Notes: generated by a model from the letters alone, not told the origin. A DNA stretch of 64,000 bases from CAWEPK01 sp963835595 (GCA_963835595.1 CAWIGL010000002.1:124001-188000), one strand, 5' to 3'; shown: positions 26,132 to 36,262, numbered from the stretch's first letter. Numbers and translations are program-made.

Positions 26132-27451
26132 TTAACCTTTCATCGAGGCAGCGACAACTTCAGTGATGTCCATCACCTTGATGCCGTCGCCGTTCTCCCT
26201 GACCGCCTGGCTGAAGTTCTGTTTGCACCACGGGCAGGCGGAGACGAGCACCTCGGCGCCCACTTCCTTCACCTCTTCCAGCCGCAGCTTGGCGGAGGAG
26301 TTGGCAAGGTCCGGGAAGGCGGCTTTCGTCCCCCGGCCGGCCGCGCAGCAGAAGGCGTTCTCCCTTATGCGCGGCATCTCGACGACCTGCGCGCCCGGAA
26401 TGGCCGCCAGGAGGCTCCTCGGCTGCCCGTACAACCCGGTCGTGCCCCGGCGCCTTTTCAGCCTCGGCTCCACCATGCCCATCCAGCCCCTCGTCCCCTT
26501 CCAGGGCGTCCAGGGGTCGGAGAGCCTGCTGATGCCGCACGAGTCGTGGTAGGTCATCCTGATGTCCTGCCGCTTCTTCAGCTTCAGCTTGCCCGCCTTC
26601 AGCGCCTCGTCTGCATATTCGACGAGGTGGACCACCTTGAACCCGAGGTCGGCCGTGGCTATGCCGAGGCATTTTCGGGTAATCGACCTTCCACGTCCTG
26701 TAGCATTCCGCGCAGCTCGTCAGGAGGACCTTCGCCCCGCTTGCCTTGACCTTGTCTATATTGGCCTTGGCGATCTTCTTGGCCTCTTCTATCATGCCGA
26801 CCGAGTAGATCACGTTGCCGCAGCACTGCTCGTCCGCGAGCATCATGAAAGGCGTGCCGGAGCCGTTGAGTATCCGGGCCGTCGCCTGGGCGATCTCCGG
26901 GTTGACGTAAGACGACGGAGCAGCCGGCGAAGTAGAGGACGTCCGCCTTCTCGCGCCACCTCGATGCCCTTGGCGATCCATTTCTTCCTGTTCGCCGCAG
27001 GCGCGCCGAACTGGTTGTGCTTCTTCGCTATGTTCTCGGCTATCTTCTTGTGGGCAGGCATGGGACCCGCGCCGTCCTTGACGGCCCTTACCCTCAGCGC
27101 CTCCAGGGTAAGCTCTATCTCAAGGTCGAGGTTCCTCTTGCAGGCTACGTCGCAGGCGCCGCACAGGGGGTCCGCGTAGATGATCTCGAGGAGCTTCGGC
27201 GTCCATTTGAGCTTGCCGTCGAGTATGGCCAGGCCGATCCTGCACTTGCCGAAGGCGCCGTAAGAGTCGAAATCGTTCCACACGTTGCTGGGGCACCTCG
27301 TGCTGAACCGCACGCCGGGCATATAGGTATGCTCCACCCAGTAGCAGCCCTTGCACTTGATGCAGCGACTCATGTCGTAGGCAAAGTTATCGAGGGCGGT
27401 CACGTCCAGGGCGACCGGCTTTTTCGGTGTATCGAAGCGATCTTTTGGCAT
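26132..27451 (-). CDS. Fe-S protein with two CCG domains (GlcF/HdrB-like), two frameshifts
   Basis: Electron-transfer partner of the flanking flavoproteins. The N-terminal ferredoxin-like part has SRCIKCKGCYWVEHTYMPG and DPLCGACDVACKRNLDLE. Two cysteine-rich CCG domains follow: ADEQCCGNVIYSVGMIEEAK with LLTSCAECYRTWKVDYPK, then NAFCCAAGRGTKAAF with VSACPWCKQNFSQAV. The frame changes near 26930 and 26665; repaired junctions read through to SSYVNPEIAQATARIL and KVVHLVEYADEALKAG. The domain order resembles GlcF and HdrD, so electrons probably move between flavin and a membrane or cytosolic carrier. Confidence 0.85.
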
Positions 27452-27461
27452 CGTATCCTCC

Positions 27462-28920
27462 TTAGAAACAGAGATTTCCGGGGTTCAGGACGTTCTTCGG
27501 GTCGAAGACCTTCTTTACCCGCTTCAGGGCCATCGTGTAGCCCGCCGCCCTTTCATAGACCATGGGGGCCAGATCCCCGTAAGGCCTGGTGAAGAAGGCG
27601 CCTTCGGCCATCAGGGCCTTCGCCGCCTCTATGTAGAGGGCGCCGACGACGGCCTTTTCCTCTGCGTCGTCGGGGTCGTGGAAGAACGTGAACTCGACAT
27701 GGGACGCCCGGTTGTGCTCTATCGGCTGGATATACATGCCGATGTCGGCCATGGGATAGCCGTACCTCGCCGCCACCTCTTCGACGACCTCGACGTAAAC
27801 GGGCGTCGCGACCGGCCTGGCGATGAAGAAGAGGCTCTGGCTGCCGCCCCTCCAGGCGTTCTTCCAGTATGTCTTCTTGGAAGGCCACGGCTTGCGCAGC
27901 ATCGAGAGGAGCTTCCGGCCCGCGCCTGGGAAGCCGGCGAGGCTGTCGGACAGCTTGATCTTCTGGAACTCCGTCTTGATAACCTCTTTGAGGAACTTCT
28001 CCTCGTACGCCACCTTCTCTTCCGGCCTCCTCTGCAGGCCGCTGATGATCATGACGAGCGACCAGGGCGGCAGCGTAGCGCGCAGCTTCTCGAAGTCGGC
28101 AGGCCACCTGTCTGCGAGGATCGCGGCCAGATCTACGTTGTTCAGAAGGACGACTTCCTGGCCTATCCTCCTCGGAAGTAGCCTGTAGAGGAACTCCTGG
28201 GCATAGGCGAGGTCGTCGATGGGCGCGAAGTAGATCTTGTCTATCTTCGCGGCGAACTCGATCTTGAGGTTCATCCAGGTGACGATGCCCATCGTCCCCT
28301 GGGCGCCCTGGAGGAAGCGGTAGAAATCGAGACCGGGGCCCGACGGGTTGGCGCCCTTCGACTGGGAATCGGGATAGCCGTTGACGCTCGCCGAGCCGAG
28401 CCTGAAGACCTCGCCCGTCGGCCAGACGAGCTCGAAGCTCTGCGTCGGCTCGCCGTAGTCGTAGACGGTGTTCGTCGGCACCTCGCGCTCAAGGTAATCG
28501 GTGAGGACGGACCGGTCGGCCGGCGGCAGCAGAGGCATGATCATCCTCATGCCTTTCTTGTCCAGCTCTTCCGTCAAGCTGCTTCCAGGTGACGCCCGGC
28601 TCTATCCGCACCCGCCGGTTGTAGTCATCGATCTCGAAGATCTTGTTCATCCTGGCGAGATCGACGACGACGCCTCCCTGCTTCGGTATCGTGCAGCCGT
28701 AGAAATGGACCGGCGAGCTGACCGGGACCAGCGGCACGTCGTTCTCGTTGGCCCATTTGACGACTGCCCCGACCTCTTCGGCGTCCTTCGGCCGCACTAC
28801 GAGGTCGGGCATCCCCGGAGGGACCAGGCTGTAGTCGCGCGAATACCGCGCGAGGGTCTCCGGCGCGTCGCTCACGTTCCTCTTCCCTACGATTTTTTCC
28901 AACTGCTCCTTGTTTTGCAT
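27462..28920 (-). CDS. FAD-linked oxidase 2 (one frameshift)
   Basis: Second FAD_binding_4 flavoprotein, first gene of the operon. N-terminus MQNKEQLEKIVGKRNVSDAP after an AAAGGGGG ribosome site, so I start at 28920 rather than the in-frame codon at 28935. FAD site: PDLVVRPKDAEEVGAVVKWA, VPLVPVSSPVHFYGC, GGVVVDLARMNKIFEIDDYN. One base breaks the frame near 28575; the rest includes GANPSGPGLDFYRFLQGAQG, TMGIVTWMNLKIEF and VKKVFDPKNVLNPGNLCF, the typical end of the family. It is unlike its neighbour at 24511-26121, so this is not a recent duplication. Confidence 0.85.
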
Positions 28921-28969
28921 TTTACCCCCTTTCACAAGAATAAAAGGTTTAGAGCTGCGTTGCTTTCCG

Positions 28970-29840
28970 TCAATGCATCAGCTCAGGCGCACGTGCGCCC
29001 GCGTGATGCAGGGGCCTATTGGCCCGGTCGTCCGTCACCCCGGCCGGGCCGCCGAATCCGCTGTCTGACCCATCAGAACCGCCCGTCATCAGCGACATCT
29101 TCCTGCCTATCGACCGGGCGGTCTTCTTCATCTCTGCGACCATGTCCGGCAGGCGCCGGTCGTCCATCGAGCCGGCGAGGCCGAAGATGGAGATCGCCGT
29201 CCTCGCGTGGTCCCCCTTGAGGACAGGCACCGCCAGGGCCCGCACGCCCTTGCGGTACTCTTCGAGGTCCGCGGCGTAGCCCTCCTGGCGGACGCGCTCC
29301 AGCTCTTTCTAGCAGGTCTTCGAGGCGCGTCACGCTGTGGTCCGTATATTTGGGCAGGGGGTTTTCCCTGACGAGGCGGGCCATCTCGTCGTTCGTCATC
29401 CTGCTCAGGAACACCTTCATGAGGGCTGCCGTGTAAAGGGGCAAACGCGTTCCGACGGGCACGGTGATCTTCAGCTCCTTCTTCGGCTCGCTCACCTCCA
29501 GGACGCGGAACGACCTGTCGCTCTCCCACGCCGCCAGGATGGCCGTCTCGTCCACCCGCTCGGCGAGCCTGTCGAGGAAGGGCTTCGCTGCGAAAGGCAG
29601 GTCCATGCTGCGCAGGACGCTTTTGGAGAGGTCGAAAAGGGAAGACCCGGGCACGTACTTCTTCGTGACGGGGTCCTGGGCGAGAAGCCCTTCTTCCTCC
29701 AGCGCCTTCAGGATGCCCAGGGCGGTGCTCTTGACGATGGAGAGCCTGCGGGATATCTCGCTCACGCCGAGGAGCTCGTTCGTCCCCGTGATCAGCCGGA
29801 GTATCTCGATCCCTTTTTTCAAGACAGGTGCGTTGTACAT
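28970..29840 (-). CDS. IclR-family transcriptional regulator (one frameshift)
   Basis: Winged-helix N-terminus (VLKKGIEILRLITGTNELLG, VSEISRRLSIVKSTALGILK, ALEEEGLLAQDPVTKKYVPG) and a GAF-like effector domain (ETAILAAWESDRSFRVLEVS, LPLYTAALMKVFLSRMTNDE). Near 29310 the frame shifts; the remainder is RALAVPVLKGDHARTAISIF and GLAGSMDDRRLPDMVAEM. IclR proteins commonly control catabolic operons for aromatic and organic acids. The stop lies 49 bases before the FAD/Fe-S operon on the same strand, so it probably controls that operon and itself. Confidence 0.9.
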
Positions 29841-29850
29841 GGCTTCACGT

Positions 29851-29884
29851 TTTCTATACAAATCTTTTTACCACCATGTAGAAA
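29851..29884 (-). promoter_or_regulatory. Candidate IclR operator
   Basis: Inverted repeat TTTCTA (29851-29856) and TAGAAA (29879-29884) just upstream of the iclR-type start. Two TTGACA boxes on the minus strand lie further upstream (29894-29889 and 29911-29906), but I could not place a good -10 for either. Confidence 0.35.
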
Positions 29885-29979
29885 GGCATGTCAAGAAAAA
29901 AGTCTTGTCAATAAATCATTTTTTTGCGATTAACACCCCTCGCTCCCGCCTTACGGACTGATCGCTATAGAAAACGAAA

Positions 29980-30015
29980 CCGGGGCGGCCCTGAGCGACG
30001 GAAGCCTTACCCCGG
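29980..30015 (-). terminator. Terminator after the flavin reductase gene
   Basis: CCGGGG (29980-29985) pairs with CCCCGG (30010-30015); on the minus strand the stem is followed by TTTCGTTTTCT. It lies 15 bases after the flavin reductase stop. Confidence 0.6.
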
Positions 30016-30030
30016 CAAAAGTTGCACCCG

Positions 30031-30597
30031 CTACTTGGCGATCAGTTTCTTGCCGACCTCCCATGCCTTTCCCACCTCCGCCCCGAGGCCGAGATACCTG
30101 CGGTCGGCCATGGATAGGATGAAGGGCTGCATCTTGGCAAGGTCCGGCGCGCCGCCCGTGAGGAAGCGCTCGTCGCTGTACGCGGCGACGATCTCCCCGA
30201 TGTACATATCCTCCGCCGGCATCTCGACAGTCTTCACGAACTTGCACTCAAGGCTGTAGGGGCAGCCCTCGATCATGGGCGCGCTCCCCAGCCTGCCGTA
30301 GAAGACCTTGAAGACGCCCGACTTGTCGTATTTCTTCCCCGACACCATGCCGCAGTAGTCGGTTGCCTCGACCATCGACACGGACGGTATGTTGACGCTG
30401 AACGTCCCGTTCTCTATGATGCCCGGGTTCGAGTAGTGCGTCTTGCCGAGGGAGACCATTATGTAAGGCGGCTTCGGATTGACCATGCTGAACCAGGCGA
30501 CCGTGAGGAAGGTGGGCTTGCCGGCCACCTTCGTTCCGACCAGCGAGCAGGGCATGGGATAACAGATGCTTTCCGTCGTAACCTCGATCCTTGCCAT
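30031..30597 (-). CDS. Flavin reductase-like (flavoredoxin) protein
   Basis: 188 residues of the flavin-reductase-like split-barrel family that binds FMN. Landmarks: CYPMPCSLVGTKVAGKPTFL, TVAWFSMVNPKPPYIMVSLG and KTHYSNPGIIENGTFSVNIP, with DYCGMVSGKKYDKSGVF after. The length matches flavoredoxins of anaerobes. It is encoded alone, with its own terminator; it may feed or drain electrons for the nearby flavoproteins, but that is only suggested by position. Confidence 0.88.
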   Translation of the reverse strand: MARIEVTTESICYPMPCSLVGTKVAGKPTFLTVAWFSMVNPKPPYIMVSLGKTHYSNPGIIENGTFSVNIPSVSMVEATDYCGMVSGKKYDKSGVFKVFYGRLGSAPMIEGCPYSLECKFVKTVEMPAEDMYIGEIVAAYSDERFLTGGAPDLAKMQPFILSMADRRYLGLGAEVGKAWEVGKKLIAK

Positions 30598-30747
30598 CGA
30601 TAACCTCCTGCCGTTTTTTTCTATTGTACCATTTTTGGTATTGGGCGCGCCGGTAAAGTGCGGACACAGGCCGGCGGGAGCGGGAAAGGTGAAAAAATGT
30701 TTCCGGCGTCATAAATTCCTTAACACTTATGCCCCAACAATTGTAGA

Positions 30748-32379
30748 ATGTACGACATGCTGCAAGATGGGAGAAGGACCGGCGTCAAAAAGAGGGGCGC
30801 CGCCGGAGCGGTAAGACCTGCTGCCCCGGCGGTCCTTTGCGCTGCGTTCTTTTTCTGCCTGCTCCTTTCGGCTGCCCCTGCGCTGCCTGCCGGGGATGCG
30901 CACCCGCCGCGCGATGAGGCCGCTGCCGAAAGACCTCCCGCCTTCGACCCGGCCGGAGGCAAGATGGAGGCCGCCGTCCTGTACCGCCCCGTGCTGAAAA
31001 AAACATCGGACCTCGGGCCGGCCACGCGCAACATCCGGGTGCTGGTCCATTACGGCCGCAGCGAGTTCTTCGTTGCCAACGGCAGGCCCTTCGGCTTCGA
31101 GTGCGAAGCCTTCACCGAGTATGAAAAGTTCCTCAACAAGTCGGTGCGAAAGAAAAAGCCGAAGATAGGGATAACCTTCATACCGGTCCGCTTCGAGGAG
31201 CTGATCCCGTTCCTCGTCGAAGGTAAAGGCGACATCGCCGCCGGGTTCATCACTGCGACGGCCGAGAGGCGGCGAAAGGCGGCGTTCACGAAGCCTTACC
31301 TGGACAACGTTTCCGAGGTGTTGGTGGCCAACGACGCGGTGGAGGCGCCGAAGAGCCTCAACGAGCTTTCCGGGAGGAAGGTCCATGTCCTGCGGGGGAG
31401 CAGCTTCGAGCAGCACCTTCGCGAGCTGAACGGCGGGCTGAAGGCGGCGGGCTTAAAGCCCGTCGAGGTAGTGGAGATGCCCGCGAGCGCCAACGCCGAC
31501 GATATACTGGAGATGGTCAACGCGGGCATCCTGGAGCTTACCTTCGTCGATGATTTCATCGGACGGCTGTGGGAGCAGGTCCTTCCGCACATAAAGGTGG
31601 TCAAGGAAGTCGCGCTCAACGAGGGCGGCGGCATCGCCTGGGCCGTCCGGCCGGACAACCCCGAATTCCTCAACAGTCTGAACTCATTCATCGACTACGC
31701 GGCCAAGAACCTGCGGCGAAGGACCGCTGAGGTCATGAGGCGCTATTTCAAGGACACGAAGTTCATCGAGAACCCCCTCGCAAACGAGCTTTCCGGCAGG
31801 GTAAGGCAGCTCGGCCCCATGTTCAAGGAGGCCGGCGAAAGGAAGAAGCTCGACTGGCTCATGATGATGGCCCAGGGGTATCAGGAGTCGCAGCTTAACC
31901 AGAAGCTCAAGAGCAAGAAGGGCGCCATAGGGATCATGCAACTGCTTCCGGCTACCGGCAGGAGCATGGGCTACCGGGACATTACGAAGGCCCGGAACAA
32001 TATCTCCGCAGGGGTCGCCTATCTCGACTGGATAAGGACCAATTATTTCAATGCCGACGATATCCCCCAGGACGCGCGCGTCGATTTCAGCCTTGCCGCA
32101 TACAACGCAGGGCCGATGCGCATCCAGGCGATGCGGCGGGAGACCGGGCGGCGGGGCCTCAACCCGAACCTCTGGTTCGACCACGTGGAGCGCGTGGCCC
32201 TGGACAAGATCGGCGAGGAGACGGTCCGGTACGTGGCAAACGTGAACCGGTATTACATCGCCTACCGCATGTCGCACGAGATCGATAAAGACAGGAACCT
32301 CATAGGCCCGCCGGCTGCCGCTTCGCCGGGCTTACCGGCCGCTGCCTCGCCCGGCGCGCCGCCCGCATCCGCCAGATAG
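30748..32379 (+). CDS. mltF: MltF-like lytic transglycosylase with solute-binding domain
   Basis: 543 residues. Signal/anchor region around AVLCAAFFFCLLLSAAPALP, then a family-3 solute-binding-like domain (IRVLVHYGRSEFFVANGRPF, FLVEGKGDIAAGFITATAER, AFTKPYLDNVSEVLV). The SLT domain follows: YQESQLNQKLKSKKGAIGIM with catalytic Glu in QESQ, LLPATGRSM, NNISAGVAYLDWI and FSLAAYNAGPMRIQAM. This is the MltF architecture, cleaving peptidoglycan in the periplasm. The C-terminus is a Pro/Ala-rich tail with two copies of PAAASPG. It is divergent from the flavin reductase gene and convergent with tonB. Confidence 0.9.
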   Translation: MYDMLQDGRRTGVKKRGAAGAVRPAAPAVLCAAFFFCLLLSAAPALPAGDAHPPRDEAAAERPPAFDPAGGKMEAAVLYRPVLKKTSDLGPATRNIRVLVHYGRSEFFVANGRPFGFECEAFTEYEKFLNKSVRKKKPKIGITFIPVRFEELIPFLVEGKGDIAAGFITATAERRRKAAFTKPYLDNVSEVLVANDAVEAPKSLNELSGRKVHVLRGSSFEQHLRELNGGLKAAGLKPVEVVEMPASANADDILEMVNAGILELTFVDDFIGRLWEQVLPHIKVVKEVALNEGGGIAWAVRPDNPEFLNSLNSFIDYAAKNLRRRTAEVMRRYFKDTKFIENPLANELSGRVRQLGPMFKEAGERKKLDWLMMMAQGYQESQLNQKLKSKKGAIGIMQLLPATGRSMGYRDITKARNNISAGVAYLDWIRTNYFNADDIPQDARVDFSLAAYNAGPMRIQAMRRETGRRGLNPNLWFDHVERVALDKIGEETVRYVANVNRYYIAYRMSHEIDKDRNLIGPPAAASPGLPAAASPGAPPASAR

Positions 32380-32395
32380 ACGGCCTTTGCCGCCC

Positions 32396-33379
32396 TTATC
32401 CCAAACCTGCCTCCAGCCGGAAGACGATCGGGACGGTCAGCTCCGCCTTCGCCGGGGGCTTCGGAAAGGGCTGTATCTGCTGGATGGTCCTTACAACCGC
32501 CTGGTCGAGCATGTCATGGCCGGAGCTCTTGACGATCTTGATGTCGCCGGCAAGACCGTTCTCAAGCACCACGAACGAAACAGTGACCGCCCCTTTCCAG
32601 CCGAGCCTCCTCGCCGCCGGGGGGTATTTCAGGTGCTTCATGATGAGGTCGCGGATGTAGACGAAGTGCTCCCGCATGTAAGCGGTCTGTCCGGACCCGG
32701 TCCCGCTGCCGCCGGCGCCTGTCCCCTGGCCCGATCCGGCGCCTGCGCCTGTCCCCTGGCCTGCGCCCCGGCCCGACGCGCCGCCCGTCCCGCCGCCTCC
32801 TTCGCCTTTATCCGACCCGCCTGACGCCCCAAGGCCGCCTAAGCGGGCAGTCGTAAGGGGCATCGGTCCGGTTGCGGGAGGCGCATCCCGTACGGGCGCA
32901 GGCTGCTCGCTCGCGGCCTCTTTCGGCGCAGGCGGCAAGGGGGCAGGCGACGGGACGGGCCGCGTGGAAATAAGCCTCTCCGTCTTTTTCGGGCCTGCGG
33001 CTTTCGCCGCCTGCCTGGGTATGCCGGCAGCGGCGGCCATAACGTGGACCTGCGCCCCGGCCTTTCCTCCACGGGAGGCCCCGGAGGGTACGTCGTCAAC
33101 GAGGAGGACACGTATCATGCCGTCGTTAAGGGGCAAAGGCCTCCCGCCCGCGCAGAAGACCAGGGCAGCGCCGACGACCGCTGCGTGGACGAAAAGTGAA
33201 AGGGCGAGCGCCGTCGTTACGGGCCTGCGGACAGCCGCCGTCGCAGCCGGACTGTCCACCCGCAGGGCGCACCTGCCCGTGCAGCGCACGAGGGCGTCCT
33301 TGACCCTCTCACCGGCGGAAACTATGCAGGATATCGTCTCACCCATTCGCAATGACATAAAGCGCGCTTTTTCAGCCAT
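32396..33379 (-). CDS. tonB: TonB-family energy transducer
   Basis: 327 residues, last gene of the cobN operon. One membrane helix (TALALSLFVHAAVVGAALVF), a long Pro-rich and then Gly/Ser/Thr-rich periplasmic spacer (about residues 130-225), and a C-terminal TonB domain (MKHLKYPPAARRLGWKGAVT, VSFVVLENGLAGDIKIVKSS, LDQAVVRTIQQIQPFPKPP). It would pass proton-motive energy to the TonB-dependent receptor encoded at the operon's start; no ExbB/ExbD is in the window. Start overlaps the chlD stop by 8 bp. Confidence 0.92.
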   Translation of the reverse strand: MAEKARFMSLRMGETISCIVSAGERVKDALVRCTGRCALRVDSPAATAAVRRPVTTALALSLFVHAAVVGAALVFCAGGRPLPLNDGMIRVLLVDDVPSGASRGGKAGAQVHVMAAAAGIPRQAAKAAGPKKTERLISTRPVPSPAPLPPAPKEAASEQPAPVRDAPPATGPMPLTTARLGGLGASGGSDKGEGGGGTGGASGRGAGQGTGAGAGSGQGTGAGGSGTGSGQTAYMREHFVYIRDLIMKHLKYPPAARRLGWKGAVTVSFVVLENGLAGDIKIVKSSGHDMLDQAVVRTIQQIQPFPKPPAKAELTVPIVFRLEAGLG

Positions 33380-35246
33380 TTCCCATCTGCGCTGCCTTCG
33401 CCTCCTGCACTATCCCCGTAAGGCTGTCCGATTTGAGGTCGGCCGGGCGGAAGTAGCGCGCCCCGAGCCGCTGCGCGAGCCGGACGGCCAAATCCATCTT
33501 CGTGAGGCTTTTTTTATCCTCCACGTCTACGACCATATAGTCTGTACCCTTGGCTGCCGAAAGCAACGCCGCAATCCTGCCTATCTCACCCTCGACCGGC
33601 CCGGCGGTAAGGCCCTGGTTCGCCCTGCCGTCCGTAACGAGGACCACGAGGCAGCGCATGAGCGGCCTTTGCAGCCGGTTTCTCCGCACGAGCCTGTATG
33701 CCTCCAGCAGCCCGGCCGAAAGGGGCGTCCTCCCGCCCACGGGCAGCTCCCGCAGGCGCTTCGCCGCGCGCTCCAGGCTCGACGTCGGAGGCAGCACCAC
33801 CTCCGCCCTGTCCCGCCTGAAGACGATGAAGGCGACCTTGTCCCGCTTGCGGTAGCAGTCGAGGAGGAGCGACTGGACCGCGCCTTTTGTCTCCACCATC
33901 CTTTTTTGCGCGCCCATAGAGCCGGACCCGTCCACGACGAAGACGACGAGGTGGCCCATCTTCTTTTCCCGCTCCTTGAACCGCAGGTCCTCCGGCTTGA
34001 TGACGATTACGCCTTGCCTGCCGCGCGCCTTCTGGAAAGGGGCCGCAGCCCGGAGCGTCGCGTCAACAGCCACATCCCTGTTGTCGAAAAAACCGCTCTT
34101 CACGTACCGGCCGCTCTTCCCCGACGATGCCGTCTTGCTCCTCCTGCCGCTGTCGGTGCGCTTCAGCCTGTCTTTCGAGAAGGCGATCCTCTTTACGCCG
34201 AAGGCTTCCCCCGTCTCGAAGACCTCTTCTCTGGGGCGCGACCCGGCCTGCTCCGTCCCGTCCACTGAGGCGTCGGCTGACTGCCCTTCCACCTCGTGCC
34301 CGTGCCCTTCGTCGCTTTGGCTTTGCGCCCCTTCTTCCTTGCGCCCGTCGTTATGGTCGTCCCGTTCGTGGTCTTCCCTGTGGTCCTGCGCCGCAGCCTG
34401 CTCTTCGGCCTCATCCTGCGGCCTCGCCCTGTGGGCGAGCACGAGGGGGGCGACGGCGTCCACGTGTCTTCCTGCGACCGCCGCGTCCCCGCAGTATGCG
34501 GCGTATGCGCGGGCTGCGTAAAAAAGGAAGACCTCCCCCCTGTGCCCCTCTGCCCCTGCTTCCAAGCAGCGGCCGACGATATATTCTTCCATCGCGGAGG
34601 ACAGGGAGACCGCGCCGACCCGCGCAGCCGCCCGCGCAGCGGTCCGGCACAGCGCCTTCAGGCCCGCCCCGTCCGCGTCGCACCCGTCAGGGCGGTTTTC
34701 TTTCGCGGCCGCCCTGATGACCCCGATGCGCGCGGGGCCTTCGTCAAGCCCGGCGAACCCAACGCACATGCCGAATCGGTCTAGGAAATGGGGTGAAAAG
34801 TCGCCTTCTTCCGGGTTCATTGCAGCAATGGGGATGAAGCGCGCGGCCCGGCGCGCCGAGATGCCTTCCCTCTCGACGACGTGCTCGCCTGCGTCGCACG
34901 CCTCCGCGATAAGGGCAGTGACGGAGGGCGGCAGCAGGTTTATGTCGTCGATGAAGAGCACGCCGCCGTCTGCCCTGCTCAAGACACCAGGCTGGAAGAC
35001 CCTGCGGCCCTCGCGGAAGGCAGCCTCAATATCGACGCCGCCGAGGAGGGCGTCCTCCGTTACGTTGAGAGGCGCTTCGACGAAAGGCGCACCTTCCGGC
35101 AGGATGTCCCTGAAAAGCCTCGCGAGCGTGGACTTGCCCGTGCCCTTCTCACCCCAGAAGAGCGCGCCGCCGCAGCGGGCGTCTATGGCGTTTAAGATGA
35201 GGGCCAGCTTGGCGTCGTCATGGCCTATGAAACCGCAGAAGTTCAT
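33372..35246 (-). CDS. chlD: ChlD-like chelatase subunit (AAA+ plus VWA domains)
   Basis: About 624 residues. N-terminal AAA+ module: FWGEKGTGKSTLARLFRDIL (Walker A), GGVLFIDDINLLPPS (Walker B), AAMNPEEGDFSPHFLDRFGM (sensor). A long acidic linker (AEEQAAAQDHREDHERDDHN) leads to a VWA domain with a MIDAS motif (VVFVVDGSGSMGAQKRMV). This is the BchD/ChlD plan; with ChlI it forms the ATPase motor of a CobN/BchH-type metal chelatase. ATG 35246 overlaps the chlI stop as ATGA; longer upstream frame lacks support. Confidence 0.9.
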   Translation of the reverse strand: MNFCGFIGHDDAKLALILNAIDARCGGALFWGEKGTGKSTLARLFRDILPEGAPFVEAPLNVTEDALLGGVDIEAAFREGRRVFQPGVLSRADGGVLFIDDINLLPPSVTALIAEACDAGEHVVEREGISARRAARFIPIAAMNPEEGDFSPHFLDRFGMCVGFAGLDEGPARIGVIRAAAKENRPDGCDADGAGLKALCRTAARAAARVGAVSLSSAMEEYIVGRCLEAGAEGHRGEVFLFYAARAYAAYCGDAAVAGRHVDAVAPLVLAHRARPQDEAEEQAAAQDHREDHERDDHNDGRKEEGAQSQSDEGHGHEVEGQSADASVDGTEQAGSRPREEVFETGEAFGVKRIAFSKDRLKRTDSGRRSKTASSGKSGRYVKSGFFDNRDVAVDATLRAAAPFQKARGRQGVIVIKPEDLRFKEREKKMGHLVVFVVDGSGSMGAQKRMVETKGAVQSLLLDCYRKRDKVAFIVFRRDRAEVVLPPTSSLERAAKRLRELPVGGRTPLSAGLLEAYRLVRRNRLQRPLMRCLVVLVTDGRANQGLTAGPVEGEIGRIAALLSAAKGTDYMVVDVEDKKSLTKMDLAVRLAQRLGARYFRPADLKSDSLTGIVQEAKAAQMGNG

Positions 35247-36262
35247 GCGATGCGCAACCCCGATAGGGCCTGCTCGATCTTTTCCCTTTCCGCGCCTATC
35301 TCCTCGAAGGGGAGGCGTCTCGCCCGGTGGGCCAGGGAGAGCATGGCGCATTCCCGCACCTCGTCGGCCCCGACTGCGTCTTTGCCCTTGAGTGCGGCCA
35401 GGGCGCGGGCAGCCTTCAGGGTCACGATGTCCGCCCTGTGGCCGTCGAGCGAAAGCTGCATTGTCATCGCTACGATCTGCTCAAGCACGGAGTCGGCCGC
35501 CTCCACCGCCGCAACCCTCCGCCGCGCTGCCGTGATGTCCGAGGCGAGGCGGGCCTGCTCCGTCTGCCTATCCGTCATGAAGCCTTCCGGGCCTGCATCG
35601 AAGGCCGCCCTGCGGCGCAGTATCTCCACCCTCGACGCCTTGTCGCGCACGGAGAGGACGCGGACGCAGAGGCCGAAGCGGTCGAGAAGCTGCGGCCTGA
35701 GATCCCCTTCCTCCGGGTTCATCGTCCCGACGAGTATGAAGGCTGCCGGGTGGGTAAAGGAGATGCCTTCCCGCTCGACCGTATTGACCCCCATCGCTGC
35801 CGAATCGAGGAGCAAGTCTACTATGTGGTCCTCAAGCAGGTTTACCTCGTCCACGTATAAAAAGTTCCGGTTGGCCGCTGCCAATAGGCCAGGCTCGAAG
35901 CGCTTCTCGCCTTTTTTCAGCGCGTGCTCGATGTCGAGGGCGCCCACCAGGCGGTCCTCGGTGACGCCGAGAGGAAGCTCGACGACCTTCATCTTCCGCC
36001 TCGCGCTCTCGAAGGGCTCGCCCCTTTCCGCCTGCTCCCTGCACGATGTGCAGAGGAAGCCGCCGGGCTCGCAGTTGAAGGGGCAGCCCTTCACAACGTC
36101 GATCTCCGGCAGGAGCTCCGCCAGGGCGCGCACTGCGGTGCTCTTGGCCGTGCCCTTCTCGCCCATGATGAGAAGGCCCCCGACGCCGGAGTCGATCACG
36201 TTGAGCACGAGGGCCGTCTTCATCTCGTCCTGCCCGACAATGGCCGTAAAAGGAAAAATCAT
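35243..36262 (-). CDS. chlI: ChlI-like chelatase AAA+ ATPase
   Basis: 339 residues. MIFPFTAIVGQDEMKTALVL, LIMGEKGTAKSTAVRALAEL (Walker A), the cysteine segment VVKGCPFNCEPGGFLCTSCR, ELPLGVTEDRLVGALDIEHA, RNFLYVDEVNLLEDHIVDLL (Walker B) and GTMNPEEGDLRPQLLDRFGL are all diagnostic of BchI/ChlI. It hydrolyses ATP to drive metal insertion by the CobN subunit. ATG 36262 overlaps the cobN stop as ATGA. No bacteriochlorophyll genes are present, so magnesium chelation is not implied. Confidence 0.93.
   Translation of the reverse strand: MIFPFTAIVGQDEMKTALVLNVIDSGVGGLLIMGEKGTAKSTAVRALAELLPEIDVVKGCPFNCEPGGFLCTSCREQAERGEPFESARRKMKVVELPLGVTEDRLVGALDIEHALKKGEKRFEPGLLAAANRNFLYVDEVNLLEDHIVDLLLDSAAMGVNTVEREGISFTHPAAFILVGTMNPEEGDLRPQLLDRFGLCVRVLSVRDKASRVEILRRRAAFDAGPEGFMTDRQTEQARLASDITAARRRVAAVEAADSVLEQIVAMTMQLSLDGHRADIVTLKAARALAALKGKDAVGADEVRECAMLSLAHRARRLPFEEIGAEREKIEQALSGLRIA

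Noticed and set aside
32690..32800. CRISPR-like or satellite repeat in tonB
   Set aside because: Irregular Gly/Ser/Thr codon repeats of a protein linker; no constant repeat-spacer pattern. No CRISPR array seen anywhere in the window.
35243..36262. Magnesium chelatase for chlorophyll synthesis
   Set aside because: The large subunit is CobN-like and no bacteriochlorophyll genes or photosynthesis genes are present.
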